Shown here: one piece after another, positions 47,930 through 57,145 of the stretch
Layout: each line of letters begins with the position of its first letter
Position numbering within the stretch: position 1 is the first letter of the stretch
Assembly (NCBI RefSeq): GCF_026626335.1
Contig: NZ_JAPNTZ010000004.1
Location: 248,001-312,000, forward strand
DNA from: Paractinoplanes pyxinae
GTDB lineage: Bacteria > Actinomycetota > Actinomycetes > Mycobacteriales > Micromonosporaceae
Direction: 5' to 3'
Length of the DNA stretch: 64,000 bases
Position numbers and translations under genes: made by a program
Notes under the pieces: generated by a model
Databases searched by the model: none
Seen by the model: only the letters and a program-made list of their open reading frames with translations
What the model was told of the DNA's origin: nothing

Positions 47930-48470
47930 TCCGCCGAGGGAGCCAGGGCGGTCCGTGCGGGTGGGCCAGGGCGGTTCGCCCGGGTGAGTCGGGGCGATCC
48001 GCCCGAGACGACCAGGGTGATCCGCCCGGGAGGGCTAGGGCGGTCCGCGCGGGTGGGCCAGGGTTGTCTGCCCGGGTGAGTCGGGGCGATCCGCCCGAGA
48101 CGGCCAGGGTGATCCGCCCGGGAGGGCTAGGGCGGTCCGCGCGGGAGGGCCAGGGCGATTCGCCCGGGTGAGTCGGGGCGATCCGCCCGAGACAGCCAGG
48201 GTGATCCGCCCGGGAGGGCCAGGCGGTCCGCGGGAGAGCGGGGCGGTCCGCGCGAAGAGCCGGGGCGATCCGCCCGAGACAGCCATAGTGATCGGCCGGG
48301 GAGAGCCACGGCGATCCGCCCAGGAGAGTCAGGGCGGTCCGCCCGGCAGAGTCGGGGCGGTCTGCGCGGGAAAGTCAGGGTAATTCGCGCGGGTGAGCCT
48401 GGGCGGTCCGTCCGGCAGGGTCGGGGCGGTCCGCCCAGGAAAGCCAGGGCGATCCGCCTGCGGGGGTCAA
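47924..48470 (+). repeat. 23-bp tandem array, about 24 monomers, with 92-bp higher-order units
   Basis: The monomer consensus is GGCGATCCGCCCGGGAG followed by GGCCAG. Each contains the near-palindrome GGCG(G/A)TCCGCC. Four monomer types follow one another in fixed order three times (starts of the GGTGATCC type at 48016 and 48108 are exactly 92 bp apart; a third follows). Later monomers are less ordered and some are shortened. The first monomer contains the lysE-like gene's TGA (47927-47929), equivalent to the TGA in the GGTGATCC type. It fills the whole space to the convergent Vgb gene. There are no unique spacers, so it is not CRISPR. Confidence 0.95.
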
Positions 48471-48490
48471 GGCACTTCTGGAGTGGACGG
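47930..48490 (+). other. 561-bp interval occupied by the 23-bp array
   Basis: There is no gene. Apart from about 20 bp next to the Vgb-like stop codon, the interval consists of the tandem array. Confidence 0.8.
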
Positions 48491-49354
48491 TCAGCGGGGG
48501 AGGCGGATGACTGCGCCGGTTTCGAGGGCTGCGTAGACGGCGTTGTCGGGGCCGATGGTGATGCCGTGGGGCTCGGACGCGGGGGTGGGGAGGTCGTGTT
48601 CCTCGATCTTGCCGGTTGGGTCGATGTGGGCTACTCGGTTGGCGGCCCACTCGGTGAACCAGCAGCCGCCGGTCGGGTCGGCGGTGATGGCGTGGGGGCG
48701 GGCGGCCCGGTCGGGCAGGGGGAACTCGGTGATGTTGCCGTCGGGGGTGATGCGGCCGACCTGGCCGGCGCCGATCTCGACGAACCAGGCCGCTCCGTCG
48801 GGGCCGAGCGTGATGCCGACGGGAGCCGCGCCCTCGGTGGGTAGCTGGTGCATCCGCACCTGGCCGTCGAGGGTGATGCGGCCAATTGCGTTGGCCTGGT
48901 TGGGGGTGAACCACAGGGCCTCGTCGGCGCCCGGGGTGATCATCGAGGGGAAGCCGCCGGTCGCGGGCAGGGGGTATTCGGTTAGCTCGCCGTCCGGGGT
49001 GAGGCGGCCGATCGCGTCGGCGTTCATCTCGGTGAACCACAGCGCGCCGTCGGCGCCGGTGGCGATGCCGAAGGGGGCGCCGCGGACGGTGAAGGCGCTC
49101 TGCTTGCCGTCGGTGGTGATGCGGCCGATCTTGTCGTCGCGGTTGCGGGTGAACCACAGCGCGCCGTCGGGGCCCGAGGTGATGATCGACGGGCCGCTCG
49201 CGGGGGAGTCGAGCTGATGCTCCTCGACCGTGTCGTCGCCGGCCAGGCGGGCGATGCGTCCGCCGTGCACCAGCGTGATCCACAGGTTGCCGTCGGGGCC
49301 GGCGACGATGCTGTAGGGGCCGGCGGCCGAATCGGTAACGGTGATCTCTTGCAC
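48491..49354 (-). CDS. Virginiamycin B lyase-like (Vgb) beta-propeller
   Basis: This 287-residue seven-bladed propeller has recurring G-P-D-G-(A/N)-(L/V)-W-(F/V)-T and I-G-R-I-T-x-D-G blade motifs at about 41-residue intervals. Vgb linearises type B streptogramins by elimination, using His228, Glu268 and His270. The equivalent ARPHAI and SEPHGI motifs are present here near residues 225 and 265, so the catalytic residues seem conserved. Many actinobacterial homologues are uncharacterised, so the antibiotic-resistance role is tentative. GTG 49354 follows GGGAG. Confidence 0.82.
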   Translation of the reverse strand: MQEITVTDSAAGPYSIVAGPDGNLWITLVHGGRIARLAGDDTVEEHQLDSPASGPSIITSGPDGALWFTRNRDDKIGRITTDGKQSAFTVRGAPFGIATGADGALWFTEMNADAIGRLTPDGELTEYPLPATGGFPSMITPGADEALWFTPNQANAIGRITLDGQVRMHQLPTEGAAPVGITLGPDGAAWFVEIGAGQVGRITPDGNITEFPLPDRAARPHAITADPTGGCWFTEWAANRVAHIDPTGKIEEHDLPTPASEPHGITIGPDNAVYAALETGAVIRLPR

Positions 49355-49376
49355 GAGAAACTCCCATCGGAAGGGG

Positions 49377-50057
49377 TCAGAGGTGCTTCGTCGCTTCCCG
49401 TACGGACAGGCCGGACAGCGTCGACCGGTGCGCCTCGACGAAGGCGCGCACGGCCGCCGGATCGGTGCGGGCGTAGTGCCGCAGCGCCCACCCGATCGCC
49501 TTGCGGACGAAGAAGTCGCGATGACCGGCCTGCGCCTCGCAATAGCCGAAGAGCCGGTCGGTGTCGGTCGCCTCGCCGTAGTGCAGCTGATGCAGGATCG
49601 CCGTCCGCACCAGCCACATGTTCTCGTCGGCCGACCACTCGTCCATGACCGCCACCAGCGACGGATGGCGCGACACGAGCCCGCCCGTGAACCGGGTGGC
49701 CAGCGCGTCCACCGTGTCCCACCACGACTTCGTCGTGATCAGCGTGCGCAGCGTGGGCACGAACCCGGCACCGGGGACGGCCACCTGGCGTACGAGATAG
49801 GAACAGGCCACGTACTGGAACTCGCGCTGATCCCGCCCCCACAGCGCCAGCACGATCGACCGCAGATCATCTTCGGACGGCGCGGGCAGGCCCTTCAGCG
49901 CCGCGCGTTCCAGCTTCTGCAGGGCCGGGGCGGGCAGGCCGAGGAACGGGAAGTGGTTCTTCATGTACGCCGCCTGCGCCTCGGCCCGCACCGGGTCGGC
50001 CGCCGGGAGCAGGTGCTCGTCGAGCCTTTCGAGCAGCGTCGCGGTCAGGTCGGTCAT
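49377..50057 (-). CDS. DNA alkylation repair protein (AlkD-like HEAT-repeat glycosylase)
   Basis: This protein of about 226 residues, built from HEAT-like helical repeats, matches AlkC/AlkD DNA glycosylases that remove N3- and N7-alkyl purines without base flipping. The catalytic Asp lies in the TTKSWWDTVDALA motif, and the REFQYVACSYL and FFVRKAIGWALRHYARTDP motifs are intact. ATG 50057 is preferred; Met residues further upstream extend into the divergent promoter. It is divergent from the acVLRF1 gene across 32 bp. Confidence 0.88.
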   Translation of the reverse strand: MTDLTATLLERLDEHLLPAADPVRAEAQAAYMKNHFPFLGLPAPALQKLERAALKGLPAPSEDDLRSIVLALWGRDQREFQYVACSYLVRQVAVPGAGFVPTLRTLITTKSWWDTVDALATRFTGGLVSRHPSLVAVMDEWSADENMWLVRTAILHQLHYGEATDTDRLFGYCEAQAGHRDFFVRKAIGWALRHYARTDPAAVRAFVEAHRSTLSGLSVREATKHL

Positions 50058-50076
50058 GGCCCGCATCCTGCCACCG

Positions 50077-50082
50077 TAGTCT
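50077..50082 (+). promoter_or_regulatory. -10 box of the leaderless acVLRF1 gene
   Basis: TAGTCT lies 7 nt before the ATG at 50090 with no Shine-Dalgarno sequence. The promoter overlaps the region upstream of the divergent alkD-like gene. Confidence 0.5.
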
Positions 50083-50089
50083 GACAAGA

Positions 50090-50722
50090 ATGGGCGAACG
50101 GGCGGCCGCAGGCGGCGGGAAATGGGTGGATGTCGCGCCGGAGCGGCTGGGGCGGTGGATCGAGAACTTCGCGCGCCGCCATGGCCCGTACCGGGAAACG
50201 GGGTTGACCTTGATTGCGGAGGACGGCGCCTCGGCGACCTGGCAGTCGCCGCCCGGCGCCGGTGACGTCGCGACGGTGGCCGAGCTGATCGAGACGGCGC
50301 AACGGCCGCGCAAGCTGGGTCTGCTGCTGGCGCGCAAGGGCGCGGTCGCGGTCGGGATCGCCGACGGTCCGGAACTGATCACGTCCAAGGTGGACACGCA
50401 CTATGTGCAGGGGCGGACGGCGGCCGGTGGCTGGTCGCAGCAGCGCTTCGCCCGCCGCCGCGACAACCAGGCAAAAGCGGCTGCGTCCGACGGCGCCGGC
50501 ATCGTCGGGCGCATTCTCCTTCCTTCCGTACGGGACCTGGCCGCACTCGTGACGGGCGGGGATCACGCCGCCGTCGAAGCGATCCTGGCCGCTCCCCAGC
50601 TGGCTCCCGTAGCCGCCGCCCGGGCCGAACGGTTCCTGGACGTGCCCGAGCCCCGGCATGCGGTGCTGGTGTCCGCGATCGCCGGGGCCCGGGCGGTGTC
50701 CGTACTGGTGAAGGAGCCTTAG
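50090..50722 (+). CDS. acVLRF1-family peptidyl-tRNA hydrolase (Vms1-like release factor)
   Basis: This 210-residue protein resembles actinobacterial Vms1-like release-factor 1 proteins, which share the eRF1-type VLRF1 domain and cleave nascent peptidyl-tRNA on stalled large subunits. The catalytic loop is G-G-W-S-Q-Q-R-F-A-R-R-R-D-N-Q-A at about residues 116-131, and it contains the Gln needed for hydrolysis. The N-terminal 50 residues and the LLARKGAVAVGI strand match the family. It starts leaderless. Confidence 0.85.
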   Translation: MGERAAAGGGKWVDVAPERLGRWIENFARRHGPYRETGLTLIAEDGASATWQSPPGAGDVATVAELIETAQRPRKLGLLLARKGAVAVGIADGPELITSKVDTHYVQGRTAAGGWSQQRFARRRDNQAKAAASDGAGIVGRILLPSVRDLAALVTGGDHAAVEAILAAPQLAPVAAARAERFLDVPEPRHAVLVSAIAGARAVSVLVKEP

Positions 50723-51615
50723 AACGACGTGGCGCAGCTTTCCGGGTTGCCCGAGTCGTAGCCCTTCTGGAAGTTCTGCTGCCGCTGGGCGGCCGTGCCG
50801 TGGGTGAACTCGGCCGGGTTGACCGGGTTGCCGCTCTTCTTCTGCAGGACGTCGTCGCCGATCTGGCCGGCCGTCTGGATGCCTTCCTCGATGTCCTGCT
50901 GGGTCAGACTCTTGAAGATTTTCTGGCCCTTGGTGTCGGTGGTTTCGGTGGCCGCTTTCGACCACACGCCGGCGTAGCAGTCGGCCTGCAGCTCGAGCTT
51001 CACCGACAGCGCGTTCTGGTCGCTCTCGCTCGCGCCCTGTTGGGCCCGGCGCATCTTGGCCTCCTGGCCGGTGATGTCCTGAATGTGGTGGCCGTACTCG
51101 TGGGCCAGCACGTAGGGCTGGGCGAACTCGCCGGGCGCGCCCAGCTGCTGGGCCAGCACGTCGTAGAAGGTGAGGTCGATGTACACCTTGTTGTCGCCGG
51201 GGCAGTAGAACGGCCCGACGCCGGAGTCGGCGGCGCCGCAGGCCGTGTTGACCCGCTGCGAGAAGATCACGGTCGTGGCCGGCTCGTACTGCTTGTTGAA
51301 GTACTGCGGCGTCGCCTTGGTCCAGTACGCCTGGATCGAGTTGATGTAGAGCACGTTGCGGCACTCGAGCTGGTCGGTCGCGTTGTCCTGCTCACAGGCT
51401 TGGGTGATGTTGGTGTTGTCACCTGTGTCACTGCCGCCGCCGATCTGGTTGATGCCGAAGTAGCCTCCGACCACCGCCACGACGATCGTGATGATGATGC
51501 CGACCAGGCCGCCGCCGCCGATGGGCAGCCCACCCAGCCCGCCGCCACCACCACCGGAACCACGCCTGTCCTCGACCTGACTGGTATCGATGTCGGCGTT
51601 CTCGTTGAGTTCCAT
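50719..51615 (-). CDS. Neutral zinc metallopeptidase, YpfJ/KPN_02809 family
   Basis: This 298-residue membrane-anchored protein has an acidic cytoplasmic N-terminus, a Gly-rich segment, one transmembrane helix (residues about 40-60; GIIITIVVAVVGGYFGI) and an extracytoplasmic peptidase domain. It contains the zinc motif H-E-x-x-H (LAHEYGHHIQ) and the downstream Glu ligand in KLELQADCYAGVW. Cys residues at TQACEQ and QLECRN could form a disulfide. ATG 51615 is preceded by TGAGGATGAG; a longer upstream frame is not needed. Its target proteins are unknown. It is convergent with acVLRF1 (4-bp overlap). Confidence 0.92.
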   Translation of the reverse strand: MELNENADIDTSQVEDRRGSGGGGGGLGGLPIGGGGLVGIIITIVVAVVGGYFGINQIGGGSDTGDNTNITQACEQDNATDQLECRNVLYINSIQAYWTKATPQYFNKQYEPATTVIFSQRVNTACGAADSGVGPFYCPGDNKVYIDLTFYDVLAQQLGAPGEFAQPYVLAHEYGHHIQDITGQEAKMRRAQQGASESDQNALSVKLELQADCYAGVWSKAATETTDTKGQKIFKSLTQQDIEEGIQTAGQIGDDVLQKKSGNPVNPAEFTHGTAAQRQQNFQKGYDSGNPESCATSF

Positions 51616-51708
51616 CTCATCCTCACAGAGCCGGGGCGGCGGGGGTGTCCGATGCGTACCCGTTGATCTTGGTCGGTAATCGGGTGGGAGGCACACGGGG
51701 GTGCCCGG

Positions 51709-51714
51709 TACTAT
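51709..51714 (+). promoter_or_regulatory. -10 box of the ABC-F leader transcript
   Basis: TACTAT (TAnnnT) lies 6 nt before the GTG that opens the leader peptide at 51721, so the mRNA should start with the leader ORF itself. Confidence 0.6.
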
Positions 51715-51720
51715 TGAGCC

Positions 51721-51741
51721 GTGCTGCTCTGCGAAGGCTGA
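51721..51741 (+). CDS. Leader peptide (MLLCEG) of the ABC-F attenuator
   Basis: GTG-CTG-CTC-TGC-GAA-GGC-TGA encodes six residues. It starts at the predicted 5' end of the transcript and stops 9 nt before the terminator stem. A ribosome stalled on this ORF by an antibiotic would cover sequence close to the left arm of the terminator. Upstream ORFs of this kind are typical of inducible ABC-F and erm genes. The coding status is inferred from position only. Confidence 0.55.
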   Translation: MLLCEG

Positions 51742-51750
51742 CCTGCCCCG

Positions 51751-51780
51751 CGCCGGACCTGTCTCATCGTCCGGCGTTTT
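51751..51780 (+). terminator. Attenuator (intrinsic terminator) upstream of the ABC-F gene
   Basis: CGCCGGAC (51751-51758) pairs perfectly with GTCCGGCG (51769-51776) and is followed directly by TTTT. It lies between the promoter and the ABC-F start, not at the end of a gene. A second GTCCGG at 51786-51791 could pair with the same left arm as an alternative fold. Confidence 0.75.
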
Positions 51781-51831
51781 CGTGTGTCCGGAGTCAGCCC
51801 TTTTCTTCCTCGAGAGCGAGAGTCAGCAACC

Positions 51832-53436
<1,605 letters not shown>

Positions 53437-53862
53437 TCCGCGGATCATCGCCATCGTCTCTTGTCAACCAGTGCCCACACAGACAGTGCGACGTTCGGGC
53501 GTTTGCGGTCAGGTCGGGCATCGATCCGGGCAGCCCGAAGTTGGCACAACCGGTTCGGCAGCGGTGGGTAGGCGATGCATCGACGCTCCGTCATGTCCGG
53601 CGGCCGATGCTCCTCGATCGTGAGTTTCCGCAGGTGATCGATGGTCTTGGGGAAAAGCTCACGGATCGGCGCTCGCGCGGTGAAAGCTTTCACGGCAATG
53701 GACTGTTAACTGTCTGACATTGATGGCCGCCGTCATCGTCAAGTTCCTGACAGTGATAAATGGGCACGTTGGCTACGCCTGGATACCTAGCGCATGATCG
53801 TTGGAGGCGGTCTAATAGGTGAGACCGTATGAACCGCACAGTCTGGGACGTGAGGATTCAAG
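53437..53862 (+). other. 426-bp interval upstream of the HTH gene
   Basis: There is no convincing gene. Composition is less GC-rich than its surroundings. It contains a perfect 14-bp palindrome GTGAAAGCTTTCAC (53680-53693), GTTAAC (53704-53709) and TGTC-T-GACA (53711-53719), suggesting a regulated promoter for the HTH gene. GAGGA lies 6 nt before that gene's ATG. Confidence 0.55.
53680..53719. promoter_or_regulatory. Palindrome cluster upstream of the HTH gene
   Basis: Three perfect palindromes occur within 40 bp: GTGAAAGCTTTCAC, GTTAAC and TGTCTGACA. All three are candidate operators. The binding protein is unknown, but the HTH protein encoded 144 bp downstream is an obvious candidate. Confidence 0.4.
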
Positions 53863-54090
53863 ATGCCAGCCACGGGCACTGCCACCAGCACTGAGAAGGG
53901 TCGCCGAATCGTCGGCAGCGAGCGCCAGTCATTGGCGAAGGATCTGGTCAAGCGTTACACGTCGGGCGAGAGCATTCGTGCCCTTGCCGCATCGACCGGC
54001 CGATCCTACGGATTCGTGCACCGGGTTTTGACCGAGTCCGGTGTGCAGCTCCGCCAGCGTGGCGGCGCTCGTCGCCGCAAGAAGGCGTGA
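53863..54090 (+). CDS. Small HTH protein, Rv1473A-like
   Basis: This 75-residue basic protein has an N-terminal flexible segment, then a helix-turn-helix of the resolvase/homeodomain-like type (residues about 20-60; LAKDLVKRYTSGESIRALAASTGRSYGFVHRVLTESG) and a very basic C-terminus (RQRGGARRRKKA). It probably binds DNA. The start is ATG 53863 after GAGGA. Its TGA overlaps the GTG of the enoyl-CoA hydratase gene. The same neighbour combination occurs around M. tuberculosis Rv1473A. Confidence 0.85.
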   Translation: MPATGTATSTEKGRRIVGSERQSLAKDLVKRYTSGESIRALAASTGRSYGFVHRVLTESGVQLRQRGGARRRKKA

Positions 54091-54872
54091 CGACCGGCGA
54101 CGCCGCACCCGGCCTCCCCGCCGACGAGTCGGGCGTTCGCTACGACCTGGACGGGCCGGTGGCAACGGTGACGTTGTCCCGGCCCGAGGTGCTCAATGCG
54201 CAGACGCCGGCCATGTGGGCCGAGCTCTCGAACATTTCCCGGAAATTACCGGGCGACGTGCGAGTAGTCATTGTCCGAGGCGCCGGCCGTTCCTTTTCCG
54301 CCGGCCTGGATCTGTCGGCCGCGCGCGGTGAAGGCGATTCTTCACTCGCGAAGCTCGCGCAGTTGTCACCCGAGGAGTGCGCGGATCGGATTGCCGGCTT
54401 CCAGTCGGCGTTCACCTGGCTGCGTAACCCCTCCATCGTGACGATCGCGGCTGTTCAGGGCCACGCGATCGGCGCCGGTTTTCAGCTGGCGCTCAACTGT
54501 GACATGCGCGTCCTGGCCGACGATGCGCGTTTTTCCATGGCTGAGGTCACGTTGGGGCTCGTGCCCGATCTGGGCGGGACCAAGCGGCTCACCGAGCTGG
54601 TCGGGCCTTCCCGAGCGCTCGAGATCTGTGTGACCGGCCGCCGCATCGACGCCGCGGAGTCCCTTTCCCTCGGGCTCGCCACCGCCGTCGTGCCGGGCGC
54701 CGACCTCGAAGCCGCCGTCTCCGACCTGGCCGCCGCCGTGCTCGCGGCCGACCGGGGCGCCGTGGCCGAGATCAAGGCCCTGCTCGCCGGGGCCGTCCAG
54801 CGCACGTACGCCGAGCAGGACCGCGCCGAACGCGAGGCGCAGACCCGCCGCCTGCGCGACCTGACGGAATAG
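54087..54872 (+). CDS. Enoyl-CoA hydratase/isomerase family protein (EchA12-like)
   Basis: This 261-residue crotonase-fold protein has the oxyanion-hole motifs RGAGRSFSAGLDLSAA and the GHAIGAGFQLALNCDMRVL loop. The two catalytic Glu positions fall in the AEVTLGLVPDLGG region. Substrate is unknown; the family includes hydratases, isomerases and dehalogenases. It is translationally coupled to the HTH gene (GTGA). Confidence 0.88.
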   Translation: MTTGDAAPGLPADESGVRYDLDGPVATVTLSRPEVLNAQTPAMWAELSNISRKLPGDVRVVIVRGAGRSFSAGLDLSAARGEGDSSLAKLAQLSPEECADRIAGFQSAFTWLRNPSIVTIAAVQGHAIGAGFQLALNCDMRVLADDARFSMAEVTLGLVPDLGGTKRLTELVGPSRALEICVTGRRIDAAESLSLGLATAVVPGADLEAAVSDLAAAVLAADRGAVAEIKALLAGAVQRTYAEQDRAEREAQTRRLRDLTE

Positions 54873-54890
54873 GGGTTCCGCCTCCCGAAG

Positions 54891-54913
54891 TTGTCATACC
54901 CGCCGGGCACACT
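54891..54913 (+). promoter_or_regulatory. PafBC-like promoter upstream of the ABC exporter
   Basis: TTGTCA (54891-54896) followed by TACCC, with CACACT (54908-54913) at the same 11-bp gap as at the uvrA and 43451 sites. The -10 is imperfect (C for T at position 1). Confidence 0.4.
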
Positions 54914-54952
54914 CTGATTGCCCGCCAGTCATGACACCCGGGAGGTGACGAG

Positions 54953-56884
54953 ATGAGCATGCCCTCGTGGACCATGCTGCGCTCGATCCAGAACTCGGAC
55001 CGGGTGGCCGAACATAGCCTTCGCCGCGGCACAACCCGGCGGATCCTGCGTTACGCCCGGCCCTACCGCCGGGACATCCTGGTCTTCCTCATCACTGTGG
55101 TGCTCGCGGCCGGCATCGGCGTCGCGACACCCCTGCTCGCCGGTCACGTGGTCAACGCCATCACCGGCGGCGGCCCCGACGCGGCTTCCACCGTCGTCCG
55201 GCTCGCCGTCATGATCGCGGTGCTGGCCGTGGCCGACGCCTTCCTGTCCCTCGCCCAGCGGTGGTATTCGGCCCGCATCGGCGAGGGCATCATCCTCGAC
55301 CTGCGCACCCGGGTCTACGACCACGTCCAGCGCATGCCGCTGCAGTTCTTCACCCGCACCCAGACGGGCGCCCTGGTCAGCCGGCTCAACAACGACGTCA
55401 CCGGCGCCCAGCGGGCCTTCACGTCCACCCTGTCCGGTGTGGTCAGCAACGTGATCCAGCTCGTGCTCACGGCGGCCGTCATGTTCAGCCTGTCGTGGCA
55501 GATCACCACGCTCTCGCTGCTGCTCCTGCCGCTGTTCATCATTCCGGCGCGCCGGGTCGGCAAGCGGCTGGCCGAGATCACCCGCGAGTCGTACAACCTC
55601 GACGCCAAGATGAACGCGACGATGACCGAGCGGTTCAACGTGGCCGGGGCCATGCTGGTCAAGCTGTTCGGCCGCCCGGGGGCCGAGGCCGACCGCTTCG
55701 GCGAGCGGGCCGCCCGCGTCCGTGACATCGGCATCCAGCAGGCCATGTTCTCGCGCACGTTCTTCGTGGCCATGCTGCTGGTCGCCTCGCTGGCCCAGGC
55801 TCTCACGTACGGGCTCGGCGGCTGGCTCGCGGTCACCGGCAGCGTCACAGCGGGCACGGTGGTCACCCTGGCGCTGCTGCTGACCCGGCTGTACGGGCCG
55901 CTGACGGCACTGAGCAACGTCCGGGTCGACGTGATGAGCGCGCTCGTCTCGTTCGACCGGGTCTTCGAGGTGCTCGACCTCAAGCCCGGCATCGAGGAGA
56001 AGCCGGACGCGGTCACCCTGCCCGAGGGCGCGGGCCGGGTCGAGTTCCGTGACGTGCACTTCCGCTACCCCAGCGCCAGCGAGGTCTCGCTGGCCACCCT
56101 GGAAGACGTGGCCACCCTCGACCGGACGGAGAACGCGCCGGTCCTGCGCGGGGTCGACTTCACCGTCGAGCCCGGGCAGATGGTCGCACTGGTCGGCCCG
56201 TCCGGCGCCGGCAAGTCGACGACGTCGATGCTGGTCTCCCGCATCTACGACGTCACCTCGGGCGCCGTCCTGATCGACGGGGTCGACGTGCGCGACGCGA
56301 CCCTCGACTCGCTGCGCGACACCATCGGCGTCGTCACGCAGGACGCTCATCTCTTCCACGAGACGATCGCCGAGAATCTGCGGTACGCGCGACCCGAGGC
56401 GACCGACGACGAGATGTGGGCGGCCCTGCGCGGCGCCCAGGTGGCCGATCTGGTGGCGTCGCTGCCCGAGGGGCTCGAGACGGTCGTGGGCGAGCGCGGC
56501 TACCGATTCTCGGGCGGCGAGAAGCAGCGTCTGGCCATCGCCCGGCTGCTGCTCAAGCGCCCGTCGATCGTCGTGCTCGACGAGGCCACGGCCCACCTCG
56601 ACAGCGAGTCCGAGGCGGCGGTGCAGCGGGCGCTGGCCGTGGCCCTGCAGGGTCGCACGGCGCTGGTTATCGCGCACCGGCTCTCCACGGTCCGCGACGC
56701 CGACCAGATCCTGGTGCTCGACGAGGGCCGCATCGTGGAACGCGGCCGGCATGAGGAACTGGTGGCGGCCGGGGGTCTGTACGCCGAGCTCTACCGCACA
56801 CAGTTCGCGGCCGCCTCGCCGCCGCCGGCCTTCACCGGCGACGTCGAGATCGTCACGGTCCCGGCCGGCCAGATCGAGCCCTGA
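54953..56884 (+). CDS. ABC-type exporter, fused membrane and ATPase domains
   Basis: This 643-residue half-transporter of the MsbA/LmrA type has six transmembrane helices (residues about 38-335) and an ATP-binding domain (about 355-620) with Walker A GPSGAGKST, Q-loop VVTQDAHLF, signature FSGGEKQR, Walker B IVVLDEATAHLD and H-loop IAHRLST. It would work as a homodimer exporting lipids or drugs. Between the start of the ATPase domain and Walker A there is an insertion (SEVSLATLEDVATLDRTEN). ATG 54953 follows GGGAGGTGA. Its stop lies at the beginning of the 49-bp tandem array. Confidence 0.93.
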   Translation: MSMPSWTMLRSIQNSDRVAEHSLRRGTTRRILRYARPYRRDILVFLITVVLAAGIGVATPLLAGHVVNAITGGGPDAASTVVRLAVMIAVLAVADAFLSLAQRWYSARIGEGIILDLRTRVYDHVQRMPLQFFTRTQTGALVSRLNNDVTGAQRAFTSTLSGVVSNVIQLVLTAAVMFSLSWQITTLSLLLLPLFIIPARRVGKRLAEITRESYNLDAKMNATMTERFNVAGAMLVKLFGRPGAEADRFGERAARVRDIGIQQAMFSRTFFVAMLLVASLAQALTYGLGGWLAVTGSVTAGTVVTLALLLTRLYGPLTALSNVRVDVMSALVSFDRVFEVLDLKPGIEEKPDAVTLPEGAGRVEFRDVHFRYPSASEVSLATLEDVATLDRTENAPVLRGVDFTVEPGQMVALVGPSGAGKSTTSMLVSRIYDVTSGAVLIDGVDVRDATLDSLRDTIGVVTQDAHLFHETIAENLRYARPEATDDEMWAALRGAQVADLVASLPEGLETVVGERGYRFSGGEKQRLAIARLLLKRPSIVVLDEATAHLDSESEAAVQRALAVALQGRTALVIAHRLSTVRDADQILVLDEGRIVERGRHEELVAAGGLYAELYRTQFAAASPPPAFTGDVEIVTVPAGQIEP

Positions 56885-57145
56885 CCGAGCGGTGCGCCCG
56901 GGCGTCGCTCGGGCCGCGTCGCCGGTGATGGCGGGTTGGTCGGGCGGTGGGTGTCGCTCGGGCCGCGCCGCTGGTGGCGGCGGGTTGGTCAGGCGGCGGG
57001 TGTCGCTCGCGCTGCGCCGCCGGTGGCGGCAGGTGGTCAGGCGGCGGGTGTCGCTCGGGCCGCGCCGCTGGTGACGGCGGGGTGGTCAGGCGGCGGGTGT
57101 CGCTCGGGCCGCGTCGCCGGCGGCGGCGGGGTGGTCAGGCGGCGC
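56882..57145 (+). repeat. 49-bp tandem array between two convergent genes
   Basis: The GGTC of successive units lies at 56938, 56987, 57035, 57084 and 57133 (spacing 49, 48, 49, 49). The unit runs GGTCAGGCGGCGGGTGTCGC, then TCGGGCCGCGCCGCTGGTG and ACGGCGGG. A diverged first unit begins at the ABC exporter stop (56882). The last unit runs into the 3' end of the convergent gene, whose final codons and stop read TCAGGCGGCG on this strand. The array fills the entire 250-bp intergenic space. Confidence 0.92.

Noticed and set aside
47924-48470. CRISPR array
   Set aside because: Monomers are contiguous with no unique spacers, and no cas genes are nearby. It is a simple tandem array.
53445-53693. 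82-codon minus-strand frame between the ABC-F and HTH genes
   Set aside because: It has no ribosome-binding site, lies in a region of regulatory palindromes and shows no recognisable family. It is probably chance in a lower-GC stretch.
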